A stretch of DNA of 64,000 bases from Flavisericum labens (GTDB taxonomy: Bacteria; Bacteroidota; Bacteroidia; Flavobacteriales; Flavobacteriaceae), in assembly GCF_045446075.1 (NCBI RefSeq), contig NZ_JBJJBQ010000002.1, positions 595,328 to 659,327 on the forward strand, given 5' to 3'. Below are positions 47,533 to 56,396 of this stretch, one piece after another. The notes under the pieces are model-generated. The model did not search any database, was not told the origin of the DNA, and saw only the letters and a program-made list of their open reading frames with translations. The position numbers were made by a program, and so were the translations under genes. Numbering within the stretch: the first letter of the stretch is position 1; each line of letters begins with the position of its first letter.

Positions 47533-48813
47533 TTACAGTCCTGTAGCTACAGTGTTTTTACCTCTTTCTTTTATCAATTCGTTTCTAACTCCCAATGAGC
47601 GATAAGCGTTTACCGGACTTAAAGCACCGCCACCTTCTAATCTAGCTTTTGCTAGTAAAGGACGCACATCGGTTCTGTAAGCATCTTGAAGGATTTCTTG
47701 ACACTTAACCACATCGTTGTCCAATTGAGCCGCCTTCAATTCTTTTTGGTCAATTAACAAGGCTTTGGCATATGCTTCTTGAATGGCCTCTAAGGATTGT
47801 ATTAAGTCTTCCAATGGATCTTTTATATTATGGCTGGCATCAATCATCCAAGCTAAATCCGGGTTGTTTGGATTATTCTGCATACCATAAACCAATTCGT
47901 TAAAAATTAAGAATAGGGCATAAGGCTTGATACTTCCAACGGTTAAATCGTCATCGCCATATTTACTATCGTTAAAGTGGAAACCGCCTAATTTACCTTT
48001 TAATTGTAAAATAGAAACAATTTGCTCAATGTTCGAATTCGGTAAGTGATGCCCCAAATCCACTAAAGTGTAGGCTTTATCTCCGCAGCCATTGGCCAAC
48101 ATTAATGAGGCTCCCCAATCCTGGATTACCGTACTGTAAAAGTTTGGCTCATATGGCTTGTATTCTACTAACATTTTCCAATCATCTGGCAAGCCCTTAT
48201 AAATATCTATTAAGCTGTCCTGTGTATTTTGAAATGCCGTTTGGAAATTGTTTTGCCCAGGGAAAGAAGATCCATCGGCCAACCAGACCGTTAAGGCCTT
48301 GGAGCCTAGTTTGTCGCCAATATTTATAACATCTAGATTGTGCTGAATAGCTTGTTGCCTAACAGCTTCGCTGGTATTGCTTAACGAGCCATATTTATAG
48401 CTTTCTTTTGCATTGGTTTGATCTTGAAAAGTATTGGAATTAACAGCATCAAACTTAATGTTCAATCCGTTGGCAATGTCTTTTATGGCATTATAATCCT
48501 CAGGGATATCCCATGGAATATGAAGCGAAACCGCACCTGCTGTTTGGGTAAGAGCGTGCAAAATACCAACGTCTTGAATTTTTTGCTCTAAGTTGGAAGG
48601 TTCTCCATAAAACGAAAAACGCCCAAATCTAGTGCCTCCGGCACCTAATGCCCAACTAGGGATAGCTACTTGAAAGTCTTTAAGTTTATTGATAATGCCG
48701 TTTACATCGGCACCTTTTTTAGATAAACTATTCGATAAAAAATCAAATTGATCTTGGTGCGATTGAAGGCCCTTTTTATTGGTATCTTGAATATGGTTTT
48801 GCTCTATTTTCAT
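47533..48813 (-). CDS. rhaI: L-rhamnose isomerase (Pseudomonas stutzeri-like subtype)
   Basis: 426-residue TIM-barrel enzyme converting L-rhamnose to L-rhamnulose in the cytoplasm. Metal ligands are visible in VEYKPYEPNFYST (Glu), TLVDLGHHLPNS (Asp, His) and LGGFHFNDSKYGDDD (His, Asp). SLHIPWDIPEDYNAIK and the length match the RhaI subtype rather than enterobacterial RhaA. It lies in an operon between the bifunctional aldolase (81 nt upstream, with a hairpin) and the kinase (12 nt downstream). Confidence 0.92.
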   Translation of the reverse strand: MKIEQNHIQDTNKKGLQSHQDQFDFLSNSLSKKGADVNGIINKLKDFQVAIPSWALGAGGTRFGRFSFYGEPSNLEQKIQDVGILHALTQTAGAVSLHIPWDIPEDYNAIKDIANGLNIKFDAVNSNTFQDQTNAKESYKYGSLSNTSEAVRQQAIQHNLDVINIGDKLGSKALTVWLADGSSFPGQNNFQTAFQNTQDSLIDIYKGLPDDWKMLVEYKPYEPNFYSTVIQDWGASLMLANGCGDKAYTLVDLGHHLPNSNIEQIVSILQLKGKLGGFHFNDSKYGDDDLTVGSIKPYALFLIFNELVYGMQNNPNNPDLAWMIDASHNIKDPLEDLIQSLEAIQEAYAKALLIDQKELKAAQLDNDVVKCQEILQDAYRTDVRPLLAKARLEGGGALSPVNAYRSLGVRNELIKERGKNTVATGL

Positions 48814-48834
48814 GGATTTTAACTTTTAAAAAAA

Positions 48835-48869
48835 AACTCCCATATATAATTTAATATGCTATGGAAGTT
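48835..48869 (-). terminator. Hairpin with T run inside the rhamnose operon (attenuator or partial terminator)
   Basis: On the minus strand AACTTCCAT (48869-48861) pairs with ATGGGAGTT (48843-48835), with one G-U pair, and is followed by a run of T, 15-20 nt before the rhaI start codon. It lies in the 81-nt gap between the first and second genes of the operon, so it could lower expression of the downstream genes relative to the aldolase. Confidence 0.6.
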
Positions 48870-48894
48870 TTTAAACTAAAACTAACTCTAATAA

Positions 48895-51000
48895 CTATCT
48901 TACGAAGGCATTTGCCATTCCACCGTCAACATTGATGATGTTTCCGGTACTTTTATCTAAAATACCCACTAAAGAGAATACGCCATTGGCGATATCCGTA
49001 GGGGTGATTATTTCATTTAATAAATTTCTTTTGGCATAAAATGCAGGTAATTCTTCAACTGTAATACCATTGGCTTTTGCTCGGCCTTCTGCCCATGCAC
49101 CTTCCCAGATTTTACTTCCTACAATAACACCATCAGGATTTACTGTGTTAACTCTGATTTTATCTTTTGCTAATTCAGCAGCCAATAAACGTACCATATG
49201 TTGCTGAGCTGCTTTTGCCGTTCCATAGGCCACATTATTTGGTCCTGCTACCAATCCATTTTTACTTGCAATGGCAATATAATTTCCACCAAGACCTTGT
49301 TTGCGCATGATTGCCGCCGATTGTTTTGCTAAGTCAAATTGACCTTTTACCAAAATGCTTTGCAAAATATTCCAATCTTTATCAGTCGTATCTTCCAAAG
49401 CTTTCGAAATTGCCAATCCGGCACTGTGTACCACAATATCGACACCACCAAACTCAATACATGCTTTTTTGTAGGCAGATGCAATAGATTCTGTATTGGT
49501 AACATCGCAAATGGCATATGTTGATACATCTCTTTTATAGGTAGCATGTGCTTCTTTTAAACTGTCTTCATTAATATCGGTTAACACAACATTGGCACCT
49601 TCTTCTGCTAATTTATCAGCAATAGCTTTTCCAATACCACCACCAGCACCAGTAACAAAAGCTACTTTTCGCGATAACGGTTGCTCTTTTGGCATACGCT
49701 GTAGTTTAGCTTCTTCCAACAGCCAGTATTCAATATCAAAAGCTTCTTGTCGCGGAAGTGATGTATACTCTGTGATGGCTTCAGCACCGCGCATTACGTT
49801 AATGGCGTTAATATAAAATTCACTAGCTACACGTGTAGTTTGCTTGTTTTTTGCAAAACTGAACATTCCAACACCAGGATAGATAATGATTACTGGGTTT
49901 GGATCACGCATGGCCGGACTATTGTCTTTTTTGCACGTATTATAATAATCAGCGTATTCTTGCCTGTATTGCTCGAAAGCTGGTTCTAATTTTTTTAGAA
50001 TGGCATCGGCATCAGATAGGTCTTCATTTGCATCTAAAGTTAAAACCAAAGGTTGGATTTTAGTACGCAAGAAGTGGTCTGGACATGATGTTCCCATTGG
50101 GGCCAAACGTTCTAAATCGTTGCTGTTGATGTATTCCATAACCACATCGCTATCAGAGAAGTGACCGATCATTTGGTTTTCAGAAGAACATAAGCCTCTT
50201 AATAAAGGCATTAACTGAGCTGCTTTTTCTAAACGTTCTTCTTTTGGCAAGCTCTCTATTTTTTGTCCTCCGAAAACAGAACCTTTTTCAGCAATCTTTT
50301 TATTGATGTATTCAGAAGCCATTTCAATAACTTCTAAACTGTTCATATAACATTCGTATGAAGTATCTCCCCAAGTAAATAATCCGTGGCTGCCTAAAAC
50401 AATACCTCTAATGCCTGGGTTATCGTTTAAACATTTTTCCAACTGTAAGCCTAAATCGAAACCAGGACGTTGCCATGGCACCCATCCCATGGTGTCGCCC
50501 CAAATTTCTTTGGTTACCTTTTCACTGTCTTTTGCAGCTGCAACGGCAATAAGTGCATCTGGATGCAAATGGTCTATATGTTTAAAAGGTAGCAACCCGT
50601 GCAAAGGCGTATCGATAGAAGGCGCTTTACTGTCCAAATCGTAAATACAGTGGTTAAAAAGCCCTACCATACGGTCTTCATCTTCTAAGCCTCCATATAC
50701 GTTTTTTAAATCGCGTAATCTATTGGTATACAAACCAGCAATTCCAGAACGTGTTAACGTACCAATGTCTCCACCGGAACCTTTTACCCACATCACTTCA
50801 ACTTCTTCGTTTGTTAAAGGGTCTTTTTCAATGGTTTTGCAACTGGTATTTCCACCTCCATAGTTTGTAATTCTTAAATCGGCCCCTAAAATATTTGAGC
50901 GATATAAAAATAAAGCTACTTGGTCGTCTCCTAAGCTTTCTGCTTTTTCATTATCCCAAAGATAATCTACGTATTTAAAGTTTTTTGTTGCTGTACTCAT
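48895..51000 (-). CDS. Bifunctional rhamnulose-1-phosphate aldolase / short-chain dehydrogenase
   Basis: 701-residue cytoplasmic fusion. Residues about 1-430 are a class II aldolase domain (DHLHPDALIAVAAAKD and GSHGLFTWGDTSYECYMN hold the metal His residues) that splits L-rhamnulose-1-phosphate into dihydroxyacetone phosphate and L-lactaldehyde. Residues about 440-701 are a short-chain dehydrogenase (Rossmann motif TGAGGGIGKAI, catalytic Tyr-Lys in YGTAKAAQ, C-terminal NVDGGMANAF) that would oxidise or reduce the lactaldehyde. This fusion is the known RhaD-type aldolase/ADH family. It is the first gene of the rhamnose operon, with an operator-type promoter (site D) 23 nt upstream of the ATG. 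Confidence 0.93.
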   Translation of the reverse strand: MSTATKNFKYVDYLWDNEKAESLGDDQVALFLYRSNILGADLRITNYGGGNTSCKTIEKDPLTNEEVEVMWVKGSGGDIGTLTRSGIAGLYTNRLRDLKNVYGGLEDEDRMVGLFNHCIYDLDSKAPSIDTPLHGLLPFKHIDHLHPDALIAVAAAKDSEKVTKEIWGDTMGWVPWQRPGFDLGLQLEKCLNDNPGIRGIVLGSHGLFTWGDTSYECYMNSLEVIEMASEYINKKIAEKGSVFGGQKIESLPKEERLEKAAQLMPLLRGLCSSENQMIGHFSDSDVVMEYINSNDLERLAPMGTSCPDHFLRTKIQPLVLTLDANEDLSDADAILKKLEPAFEQYRQEYADYYNTCKKDNSPAMRDPNPVIIIYPGVGMFSFAKNKQTTRVASEFYINAINVMRGAEAITEYTSLPRQEAFDIEYWLLEEAKLQRMPKEQPLSRKVAFVTGAGGGIGKAIADKLAEEGANVVLTDINEDSLKEAHATYKRDVSTYAICDVTNTESIASAYKKACIEFGGVDIVVHSAGLAISKALEDTTDKDWNILQSILVKGQFDLAKQSAAIMRKQGLGGNYIAIASKNGLVAGPNNVAYGTAKAAQQHMVRLLAAELAKDKIRVNTVNPDGVIVGSKIWEGAWAEGRAKANGITVEELPAFYAKRNLLNEIITPTDIANGVFSLVGILDKSTGNIINVDGGMANAFVR

Positions 51001-51023
51001 GTTGTTTTTAAAAAGTTATGATA

Positions 51024-51068
51024 CAAAAATATATTAAGATTAAAATGATTCTATCCTGTACTGTACTG
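51024..51068 (-). promoter_or_regulatory. Promoter with CAG/CAGGAT operator for the rhamnose catabolic operon (site D)
   Basis: On the minus strand CAGTACAGTACAGGATAG (51068 to 51051), a 19-nt spacer, then the -7 box TATTTTTG (51031 to 51024). The ATG is 23 nt further. No -33 TTG is present. The remaining gap up to 51281 holds nothing else I can name. Confidence 0.65.
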
Positions 51069-51281
51069 TAATTTTAGATTTGTATAGTAAATGGACTTTA
51101 AGATTTAAAAAAAATGAATATAAAGTTACAAAATTTTAGGTTTTATAAGGTGGTTAAACGTTTAAATTAATAAACTTAGAGAACATATAATAGACATAAG
51201 GAAAGACACTTTTTTAGTTGCTACAAAATAAGGGGCAGCGATAAGGAAATAGCCAAATATATTGGGTTGGGTTGGGTCTCT

Positions 51282-52268
51282 TTAATCGTTTTGGTTTTCG
51301 GACTTCTTTTGTTCCCTTTTTAATTTTTTAAAGTACCTGCGAGTTAAAAAATTATGCTTGAAGGCCTCCATGTTTTGATTAAACTTTTCGGAACCTTCAT
51401 TAATGTTTTTTATTGTTTGTTCGATATTTTTTACAAATTCTTCATCTTTAAAAAGGTATTCAACAGCGCCATTTCCATTTCTGTAATCGGTAATAATTAT
51501 GTTTAAATGGTCAATAACCGTTTTAATATCTTCTGTGGATGTTTCAAGGTTCGTTAGTATTAAACTTACTTTTTGTGCTTCGATAGAGTCGTTTAATAAT
51601 TTTCCGGCAACACTTTCGTTAAAATTAACTGTACTTATAATAGTATTAAGATCTTTCATTGCCTTGTTTGCTTCAATACTCATAATGCGCAATTGGTTAA
51701 CAGTTTGCTTTAAATTATAAGATACAACGGTATCGTTTATAAGCATTCCAAAAGTTCCTTTGCTGTCAGACATAGCATCTGCTATTTTGAGCAATTTAAC
51801 TGTCAATAAAGCTGCATTTTCGTTAGTTACATTTAAGGTGTTTAGCATTTCTCCTGTTCCAATTTTAGTGTAACTTTTAATAATATCTCCAGAAGAAATA
51901 TTATTTGCATCACCTTCGCCAGGTATGATGTTAACAATCATATTTCCTACTAATCCATCTGTGCCAATAGTCGCGATAGCATTCCTTTTAATATGTTTTA
52001 CCATCTTTTCTTCTATAACCATGTTTACATTGATGGTAGAATCGTTTATCATTGAAATGGTTTTTACGGTTCCGATATTAATTCCCGAATACCGAACGTT
52101 ATTACCTTGCATTAATCCATTTACATTGTTGAAATTTGCGCTAATTGAAAATGTTTTTACAAACATGTTTTGGCGATTGCCAATTAAATAAACGGCAACT
52201 ACAAAAAGTATTAGCCCAATGATGATAAAAATGCCCAACTTTAGTTTTTGACTGCTTGTCTTTCTCAT
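51282..52268 (-). CDS. MlaD/MCE-domain lipid-transport protein
   Basis: 328-residue substrate-binding subunit of an Mla-type phospholipid ABC transporter. One N-terminal transmembrane helix (about 11-30, LGIFIIIGLILFVVAVYLIG) is followed by a single MCE domain (about 38-115: VNGLMQGNNVRYSGINIGTV, GLVGNMIVNIIPG). The rest is a long helical, coiled-coil-prone tail (about 140-328), as in MCE proteins that form needles or rings across the periplasm. It is last in the operon permease - ATPase - MCE, 11 nt after the ATPase gene. Confidence 0.9.
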   Translation of the reverse strand: MRKTSSQKLKLGIFIIIGLILFVVAVYLIGNRQNMFVKTFSISANFNNVNGLMQGNNVRYSGINIGTVKTISMINDSTINVNMVIEEKMVKHIKRNAIATIGTDGLVGNMIVNIIPGEGDANNISSGDIIKSYTKIGTGEMLNTLNVTNENAALLTVKLLKIADAMSDSKGTFGMLINDTVVSYNLKQTVNQLRIMSIEANKAMKDLNTIISTVNFNESVAGKLLNDSIEAQKVSLILTNLETSTEDIKTVIDHLNIIITDYRNGNGAVEYLFKDEEFVKNIEQTIKNINEGSEKFNQNMEAFKHNFLTRRYFKKLKREQKKSENQND

Positions 52269-52279
52269 AACTCTCGTAT

Positions 52280-53059
52280 TTATTTAAAGAATGCCTTTAT
52301 TTTTTCATCGTCTGATGCCTTTAATACGTCAAAAGTTCCTTCAGCATAATTAACACCATCTACCAATAGAATTATTCGTTCCGATACCACACGAGCACAA
52401 TCTACATCGTGGGTAATAATGAGCGACGATGTTTTATATTGATGCTGTATTCGCCGCATAAGTTCAATAATTTCTTTGGATGTTATGGGGTCTAATCCGC
52501 TTGTGGGTTCATCGTATAAAATTATTTTAGGTTTTAATATTAGAGCTCTTGCTAATGCCACCCGCCTTTGCATACCACCGGAAAGTTCAGAAGGCATTAA
52601 ATCAATAGTATCAACCAAACCAACGCTTTCCAAAGCTTCAATAACCAATGGTGTTGTATCTGTGATATCTCCAAATTTGTGCTTATGCCGTCTTAAAGGG
52701 AATTCTAAATTCTCCTTTACCGTCATAGAATCATACAACGCACTACCTTGAAATAGAAAACCAATTTCTGTTCTTAATTTATCCAAATCTATACGGTTTA
52801 GTGCATTAATGTCATTTCCCATAACACTAATACTGCCTGAATCTGGTAGCATTAAGCCAACCAAGCACTTTATCATCACCGATTTCCCTGATCCTGATTT
52901 ACCCATTATCACAAGATTTTCACCTTCAAAAAGCTGGAGATTAAACCCATTTAATACGGCATTTTGACCAAATGATTTTTTTAATTCCTTAATTTCCAGT
53001 ATGGGCTGTTTAGAGCTCAAACTTTCAGTTAAATCCAGTATGTTTTGATTTTTATACAT
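52280..53059 (-). CDS. MlaF-like ABC transporter ATP-binding protein
   Basis: 259-residue ATPase. Walker A GKSGSGKSVMIK, signature LSGGMQRRVALARAL and Walker B IILYDEPTSGLDP are followed by a switch His in ITHDVDCARVV. The order of genes and the partner MCE protein assign it to the Mla (retrograde or anterograde phospholipid) transporter rather than a solute importer. It is 2 nt from the permease gene and 11 nt from the MCE gene. Confidence 0.92.
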   Translation of the reverse strand: MYKNQNILDLTESLSSKQPILEIKELKKSFGQNAVLNGFNLQLFEGENLVIMGKSGSGKSVMIKCLVGLMLPDSGSISVMGNDINALNRIDLDKLRTEIGFLFQGSALYDSMTVKENLEFPLRRHKHKFGDITDTTPLVIEALESVGLVDTIDLMPSELSGGMQRRVALARALILKPKIILYDEPTSGLDPITSKEIIELMRRIQHQYKTSSLIITHDVDCARVVSERIILLVDGVNYAEGTFDVLKASDDEKIKAFFK

Positions 53060-53061
53060 TT

Positions 53062-53832
53062 TTAAATTTCAAAGAATATATCTGTAACAAATACCGCTAT
53101 AAAATCTATTATGAACAGGAGCATAGACGAAAATACAACGGCAGAATTCGCCGCTACACCAACGCCAACAGTACCTCTGTTGCAGTAATAGCCTTTAAAA
53201 CACCCCACTAAACCAATGGCGAACCCAAAGAAATAGGTTTTTATGGTTGCCGGAATAATATCTCCAAACGTTAAGGCATTAAATACTTTGTTGAAATATA
53301 GCTGAAACGACACATCGCCTTTTAAGTTTTCAATGATATATGACCCGTATAAAGCAATAGAATCACCTATAATCACCAAAATAGGAAGCATTACTGTTGC
53401 TGCCACAATTCTGGTTACAACAAGAAATTTAAATGGATTGGTACCAGAAACTTCCATGGCATCAATTTGTTCTGTAACACGCATAGAACCTAATTCTGCA
53501 CCAATTCCAGAAGCAATACGCCCTGCAAAAGTTAATGCTATGATTACCGGTCCAATCTCTCTAATTATAGATATGCTAACCATAGATGGCATCCATGATT
53601 CTGCACCAAACTCCTCTAGTGTGGGTCTAGTTTGCAAGGTTATTACTAAACCTATAATAAAGCCGGTAACACCTACTAGTAGGAAGGAGCGGTAGCCTAT
53701 GTTATAGCATTGTCTTAATAATTCACTAAACTCAAAAGGTTTATTGAAAAGTTCTTTAAAAAACCTTTTGGTAAAATATACTAGTTCACCAATTTCTGAG
53801 AAAAATTGCGTTATTTTAAATGAGCTTAGCAT
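53062..53832 (-). CDS. MlaE-like ABC transporter permease
   Basis: 256 residues from ATG 53832 (MLSSFKITQFFSEIGE). The frame is open to 53961, but the extra 43 residues are unlike the family and would place the start upstream of the promoter box at 53851-53858. The MlaE core is seen in GVTGFIIGLVITLQ, VISIIREIGPVI-like IREIGPVIIALTFAGRIASG, GAELGSMRVTEQIDAMEVSG and the C-terminal GVGVAANSAVV. First gene of the MlaEFD operon; it likely sits in the inner membrane and moves phospholipid between membranes. Confidence 0.9.
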   Translation of the reverse strand: MLSSFKITQFFSEIGELVYFTKRFFKELFNKPFEFSELLRQCYNIGYRSFLLVGVTGFIIGLVITLQTRPTLEEFGAESWMPSMVSISIIREIGPVIIALTFAGRIASGIGAELGSMRVTEQIDAMEVSGTNPFKFLVVTRIVAATVMLPILVIIGDSIALYGSYIIENLKGDVSFQLYFNKVFNALTFGDIIPATIKTYFFGFAIGLVGCFKGYYCNRGTVGVGVAANSAVVFSSMLLFIIDFIAVFVTDIFFEI

Positions 53833-53850
53833 GACATATTTTTCGGTATT

Positions 53851-53894
53851 TAAAGTTATTATACTATCAATACATATAAAATGATTAAAATCAT
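53851..53894 (-). promoter_or_regulatory. CRP/FNR-like promoter for the MlaEFD operon
   Basis: ATGATTAAAATCAT (53881-53894) is followed on the minus strand by exactly 22 nt and the -7 box TAACTTTA (53858 to 53851). The chosen MlaE ATG is 18 nt further. The dyad centre would lie near -42. Confidence 0.55.
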
Positions 53895-53940
53895 ATAGTA
53901 ATAAGTAAAATTCAGAAGTTGTTTTGTATGATTTTGAAAA

Positions 53941-53984
53941 CTGATAAATATCATTGCACAAACCCTATTTTGTTCAGATATTTA
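53941..53984 (+). promoter_or_regulatory. CRP/FNR-like promoter for the coiled-coil protein gene
   Basis: CTGATAAATATCAT (53941-53954, one mismatch to ATGAT-N4-ATCAT), a 22-nt spacer and GATATTTA (53977-53984, one mismatch in the -7 box). The ATG is at 54008. It is the weakest of the five copies. Confidence 0.45.
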
Positions 53985-54007
53985 GAAAAACCATAAATTT
54001 AAGAGTC

Positions 54008-54607
54008 ATGAAAAATAAGGATATCCATTTTGTCGATAAGGTTATAGATGCCCTTAGAAAATCGGCAACAGAACTTGAGGAGTTTCAGGTGCAAGCAGCT
54101 CTTGGAAAAGCAGAAGCTCAAGATAAATATGAAGAGGTTAAAAAACAATTTAACCAATTTATTCACGACAGCGAATTCAAAATAAAAGATGTGAAAGTGA
54201 AAATTGAAGAACTGCACACTAAATTTGACGAACTTCGGGTGCAACTAGCGTTAGGAAAAGCAGAGACTAAAGAGGTTTTTAATAAACAAAAAAAGCAATT
54301 GCTCTCCATAATACATGATATTGAAGTGAAGATAAAAACCAATGAAACGTTAAATAGAATGTACGCTTTAACGCTTATTGAGATAGAACAATTTAAAATA
54401 CAGTTAGAGATTTTAGAACAAAAATTCAAAAAAGTAAAACCAGAAGCAAAAACATCTTTCGAACAAGGGAAAAAGGACTTTAATTCTTTTATTGATAAGC
54501 TTAGAGGTAAATATGCCGAGAAAAAAGAAGAAACAAAATTAGAACATTTTCAAAGCGAAATTTCAGAGGCTTTTGGTCATTTTAAGAAAGCATTTTCTAA
54601 GCCCTAA
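54008..54607 (+). CDS. Coiled-coil protein with three internal repeats, function unknown
   Basis: 199 residues from ATG 54008 (MKNKDIHFVDKVIDAL); an upstream TTG would lie inside the promoter. No signal peptide or membrane segment. The protein is nearly all charged alpha-helix, and about 40-60-residue units recur: FQVQAALGKAEAQDKYEEVK..FIHD, LRVQLALGKAETKEVFNKQK..IIHD, then a weaker copy FKIQLEILEQKFKKVKPEAK..FIDK. It resembles small stress-related or structural coiled-coil proteins, but I assign no family. Its promoter carries the same dyad as Usp and CBS genes, so a role in stress or low-oxygen physiology is inferred. Confidence 0.8.
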   Translation: MKNKDIHFVDKVIDALRKSATELEEFQVQAALGKAEAQDKYEEVKKQFNQFIHDSEFKIKDVKVKIEELHTKFDELRVQLALGKAETKEVFNKQKKQLLSIIHDIEVKIKTNETLNRMYALTLIEIEQFKIQLEILEQKFKKVKPEAKTSFEQGKKDFNSFIDKLRGKYAEKKEETKLEHFQSEISEAFGHFKKAFSKP

Positions 54608-54622
54608 ATGCATTATGTTATT

Positions 54623-54660
54623 AACTAAAAAAGCACAATTTTTATTGTGTTTTTTTAGTT
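54623..54660. terminator. Bidirectional terminator between the coiled-coil gene and the kinase gene
   Basis: An A-rich arm with CACAAT (54634-54639), a TTTT loop, ATTGTG (54644-54649) and a T run, flanked by AACTAAAA / TTTTAGTT. It serves the convergent genes on both sides. Confidence 0.8.
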
Positions 54661-54688
54661 GGTATACCAAATTAAGGTTTGAACATAA

Positions 54689-56392
54689 TCAATAATCATA
54701 ATCGCCTTTTTTGATATTATACAACATCCCAAAACCTAAAATTATCGCTATTATAAAACTCATTAGGCCTAATAGTGAAATACCTTTCCAAAGTGGGGAT
54801 ATTTTGAATATAATGAATAGCGATGCGCCAACAATAAGAGCTACCACAATAAACGCCGTGATTAATTGCTTTGTTATGCGTTGCAACGTATGAACCACTG
54901 GATCTATGCCTTTGTGGGTTATATCAACTTTTATTTTACCTGAATTTATTTTACGTATGGCATTTTTAAAATCTAATGGAAAGTCTTCAATGTAATCAGT
55001 AAATTCTACTATTGAATTAATAACCTGTTTTCCTATTTTGATGGGGTTGTATTTATTGGTAGCACTCCTTTTAAGATATGGTTTTACGATCTCAAACTGT
55101 TCTAAATTTGGATCTAGTTTTTCAATTACACCTTCAATGGTAACTAAAGATCGAGCAAAAAGGAAAAAATATGTAGGTACAATTAAGCCGTGGGCAATGA
55201 TGATGTCTTTAAGTTCTAATAGAACAGTGCTCATTTCGTTGTCATGGATATCCCTAACATAATATTTCTCTACAAATTCGTTTATATCAAACTCTAAATC
55301 CCTCCTGTTCATTATGGGCGCATTATTTGAGAGCAATTGTAACACCTTAATTATTTTTTTTACATCCTTATGGATAATGGCTATGAATAGTCTTCCAAAA
55401 ATGGATATATCCCTAGGTAACATGCTGCCCATCATTCCAAAGTCCAAATAACAAATATGGTTATTAGGTAACACCAGTAAATTGCCCGGGTGGGGATCGG
55501 CGTGAAAGAAGCCATATTCAAAAACTTGTTTAAAATAACTAATACTTAGCCTTCGTGCTATAACAGATGTGTCAATGTTTTTAGACTTAAGCTCATCCGT
55601 TCTGTCGATTTTAATGCCAGAAATAAATTCTAAAGCCAATACTTTTGAGGTTGTAAATTGTAGATATACTTTTGGAGCCTGAGCAAATTGCTCTAAAGAA
55701 TCGTCCTTTTTTAAATTATTATAGAACCGTTGGACATTAATTGATTCATGTATAAAATCGAGTTCTTTTAAAATAGAAGTTTCAAAATTTTTAACCAGAC
55801 CAATGGGGTCAAAGCTTTTTAAAGAAGGTATTCTTTGTTCTAAAACATGGGCGATTTTGTACATCACTTTAATATCTTCAATAATGACATCATAAATACC
55901 AGCACGCTGTATCTTTAATGCAATGCGTTTTCCGGAATGCAAAGTCACTTTATGCACCTGCGCCATTGATGCAGAAGCAAATGGCCTTGGCTCAAACCAT
56001 GCAAATAGGTTTTCAGCTTTATCTTTTAATTCGGTTTCAACAACTTGTTTGGCTTCACTTTCGGGCATAGGGGGGACGTTATTCTGAAGTTTTACTAATT
56101 CGAAAGTCAATTCTAACGGAACTAAATCGGGTCGATTACTTAAAATCTGACCGAACTTGACAAAAGTAGGGCCTAGTTCTTCACAAACTAGTCTCATTTT
56201 AGCCCATTTACTGTATTTGGCCACGCGTTTTTTAGTAGAGTCCGGAATGAGTTTTTGAATAAAGCTATAGTGCCTGTTTTTCTCCAGGTATTGTACCAAA
56301 TCTTCAAATCCGTATTTCATCAAAACCCTTAGAATTTGATTATATCTAGAGAAGGATCTAAATCGTTTTACTATATTGGTTACTATTCCCAT
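54689..56392 (-). CDS. ABC1/UbiB (AarF)-family atypical kinase
   Basis: 567-residue membrane-anchored protein-kinase-like ATPase. The family KxGQ motif is present (FVKFGQILSNRPD, about residue 79), followed by the Ala-rich nucleotide loop (PFASASMAQVHKVTL), ALKIQRAGI (Lys), LEFISGIK, FHADPHPGNLLVLPNN (catalytic loop) and the metal-binding DFG in YLDFGMMGS. Two C-terminal transmembrane helices (about 505-560) anchor it. UbiB relatives act in quinone synthesis and membrane lipid homeostasis; this phylum uses menaquinone, so a lipid role next to Mla genes is plausible. It lies 4 nt after the phasin-like gene, in one operon. Confidence 0.88.
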   Translation of the reverse strand: MGIVTNIVKRFRSFSRYNQILRVLMKYGFEDLVQYLEKNRHYSFIQKLIPDSTKKRVAKYSKWAKMRLVCEELGPTFVKFGQILSNRPDLVPLELTFELVKLQNNVPPMPESEAKQVVETELKDKAENLFAWFEPRPFASASMAQVHKVTLHSGKRIALKIQRAGIYDVIIEDIKVMYKIAHVLEQRIPSLKSFDPIGLVKNFETSILKELDFIHESINVQRFYNNLKKDDSLEQFAQAPKVYLQFTTSKVLALEFISGIKIDRTDELKSKNIDTSVIARRLSISYFKQVFEYGFFHADPHPGNLLVLPNNHICYLDFGMMGSMLPRDISIFGRLFIAIIHKDVKKIIKVLQLLSNNAPIMNRRDLEFDINEFVEKYYVRDIHDNEMSTVLLELKDIIIAHGLIVPTYFFLFARSLVTIEGVIEKLDPNLEQFEIVKPYLKRSATNKYNPIKIGKQVINSIVEFTDYIEDFPLDFKNAIRKINSGKIKVDITHKGIDPVVHTLQRITKQLITAFIVVALIVGASLFIIFKISPLWKGISLLGLMSFIIAIILGFGMLYNIKKGDYDY

Positions 56393-56396
56393 GCTG

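Noticed and set aside
53833..53961. N-terminal extension of the MlaE frame by 43 residues
   Set aside because: The extension is unlike MlaE proteins and would be translated from upstream of the predicted -7 box at 53851-53858. ATG 53832 gives the usual length.
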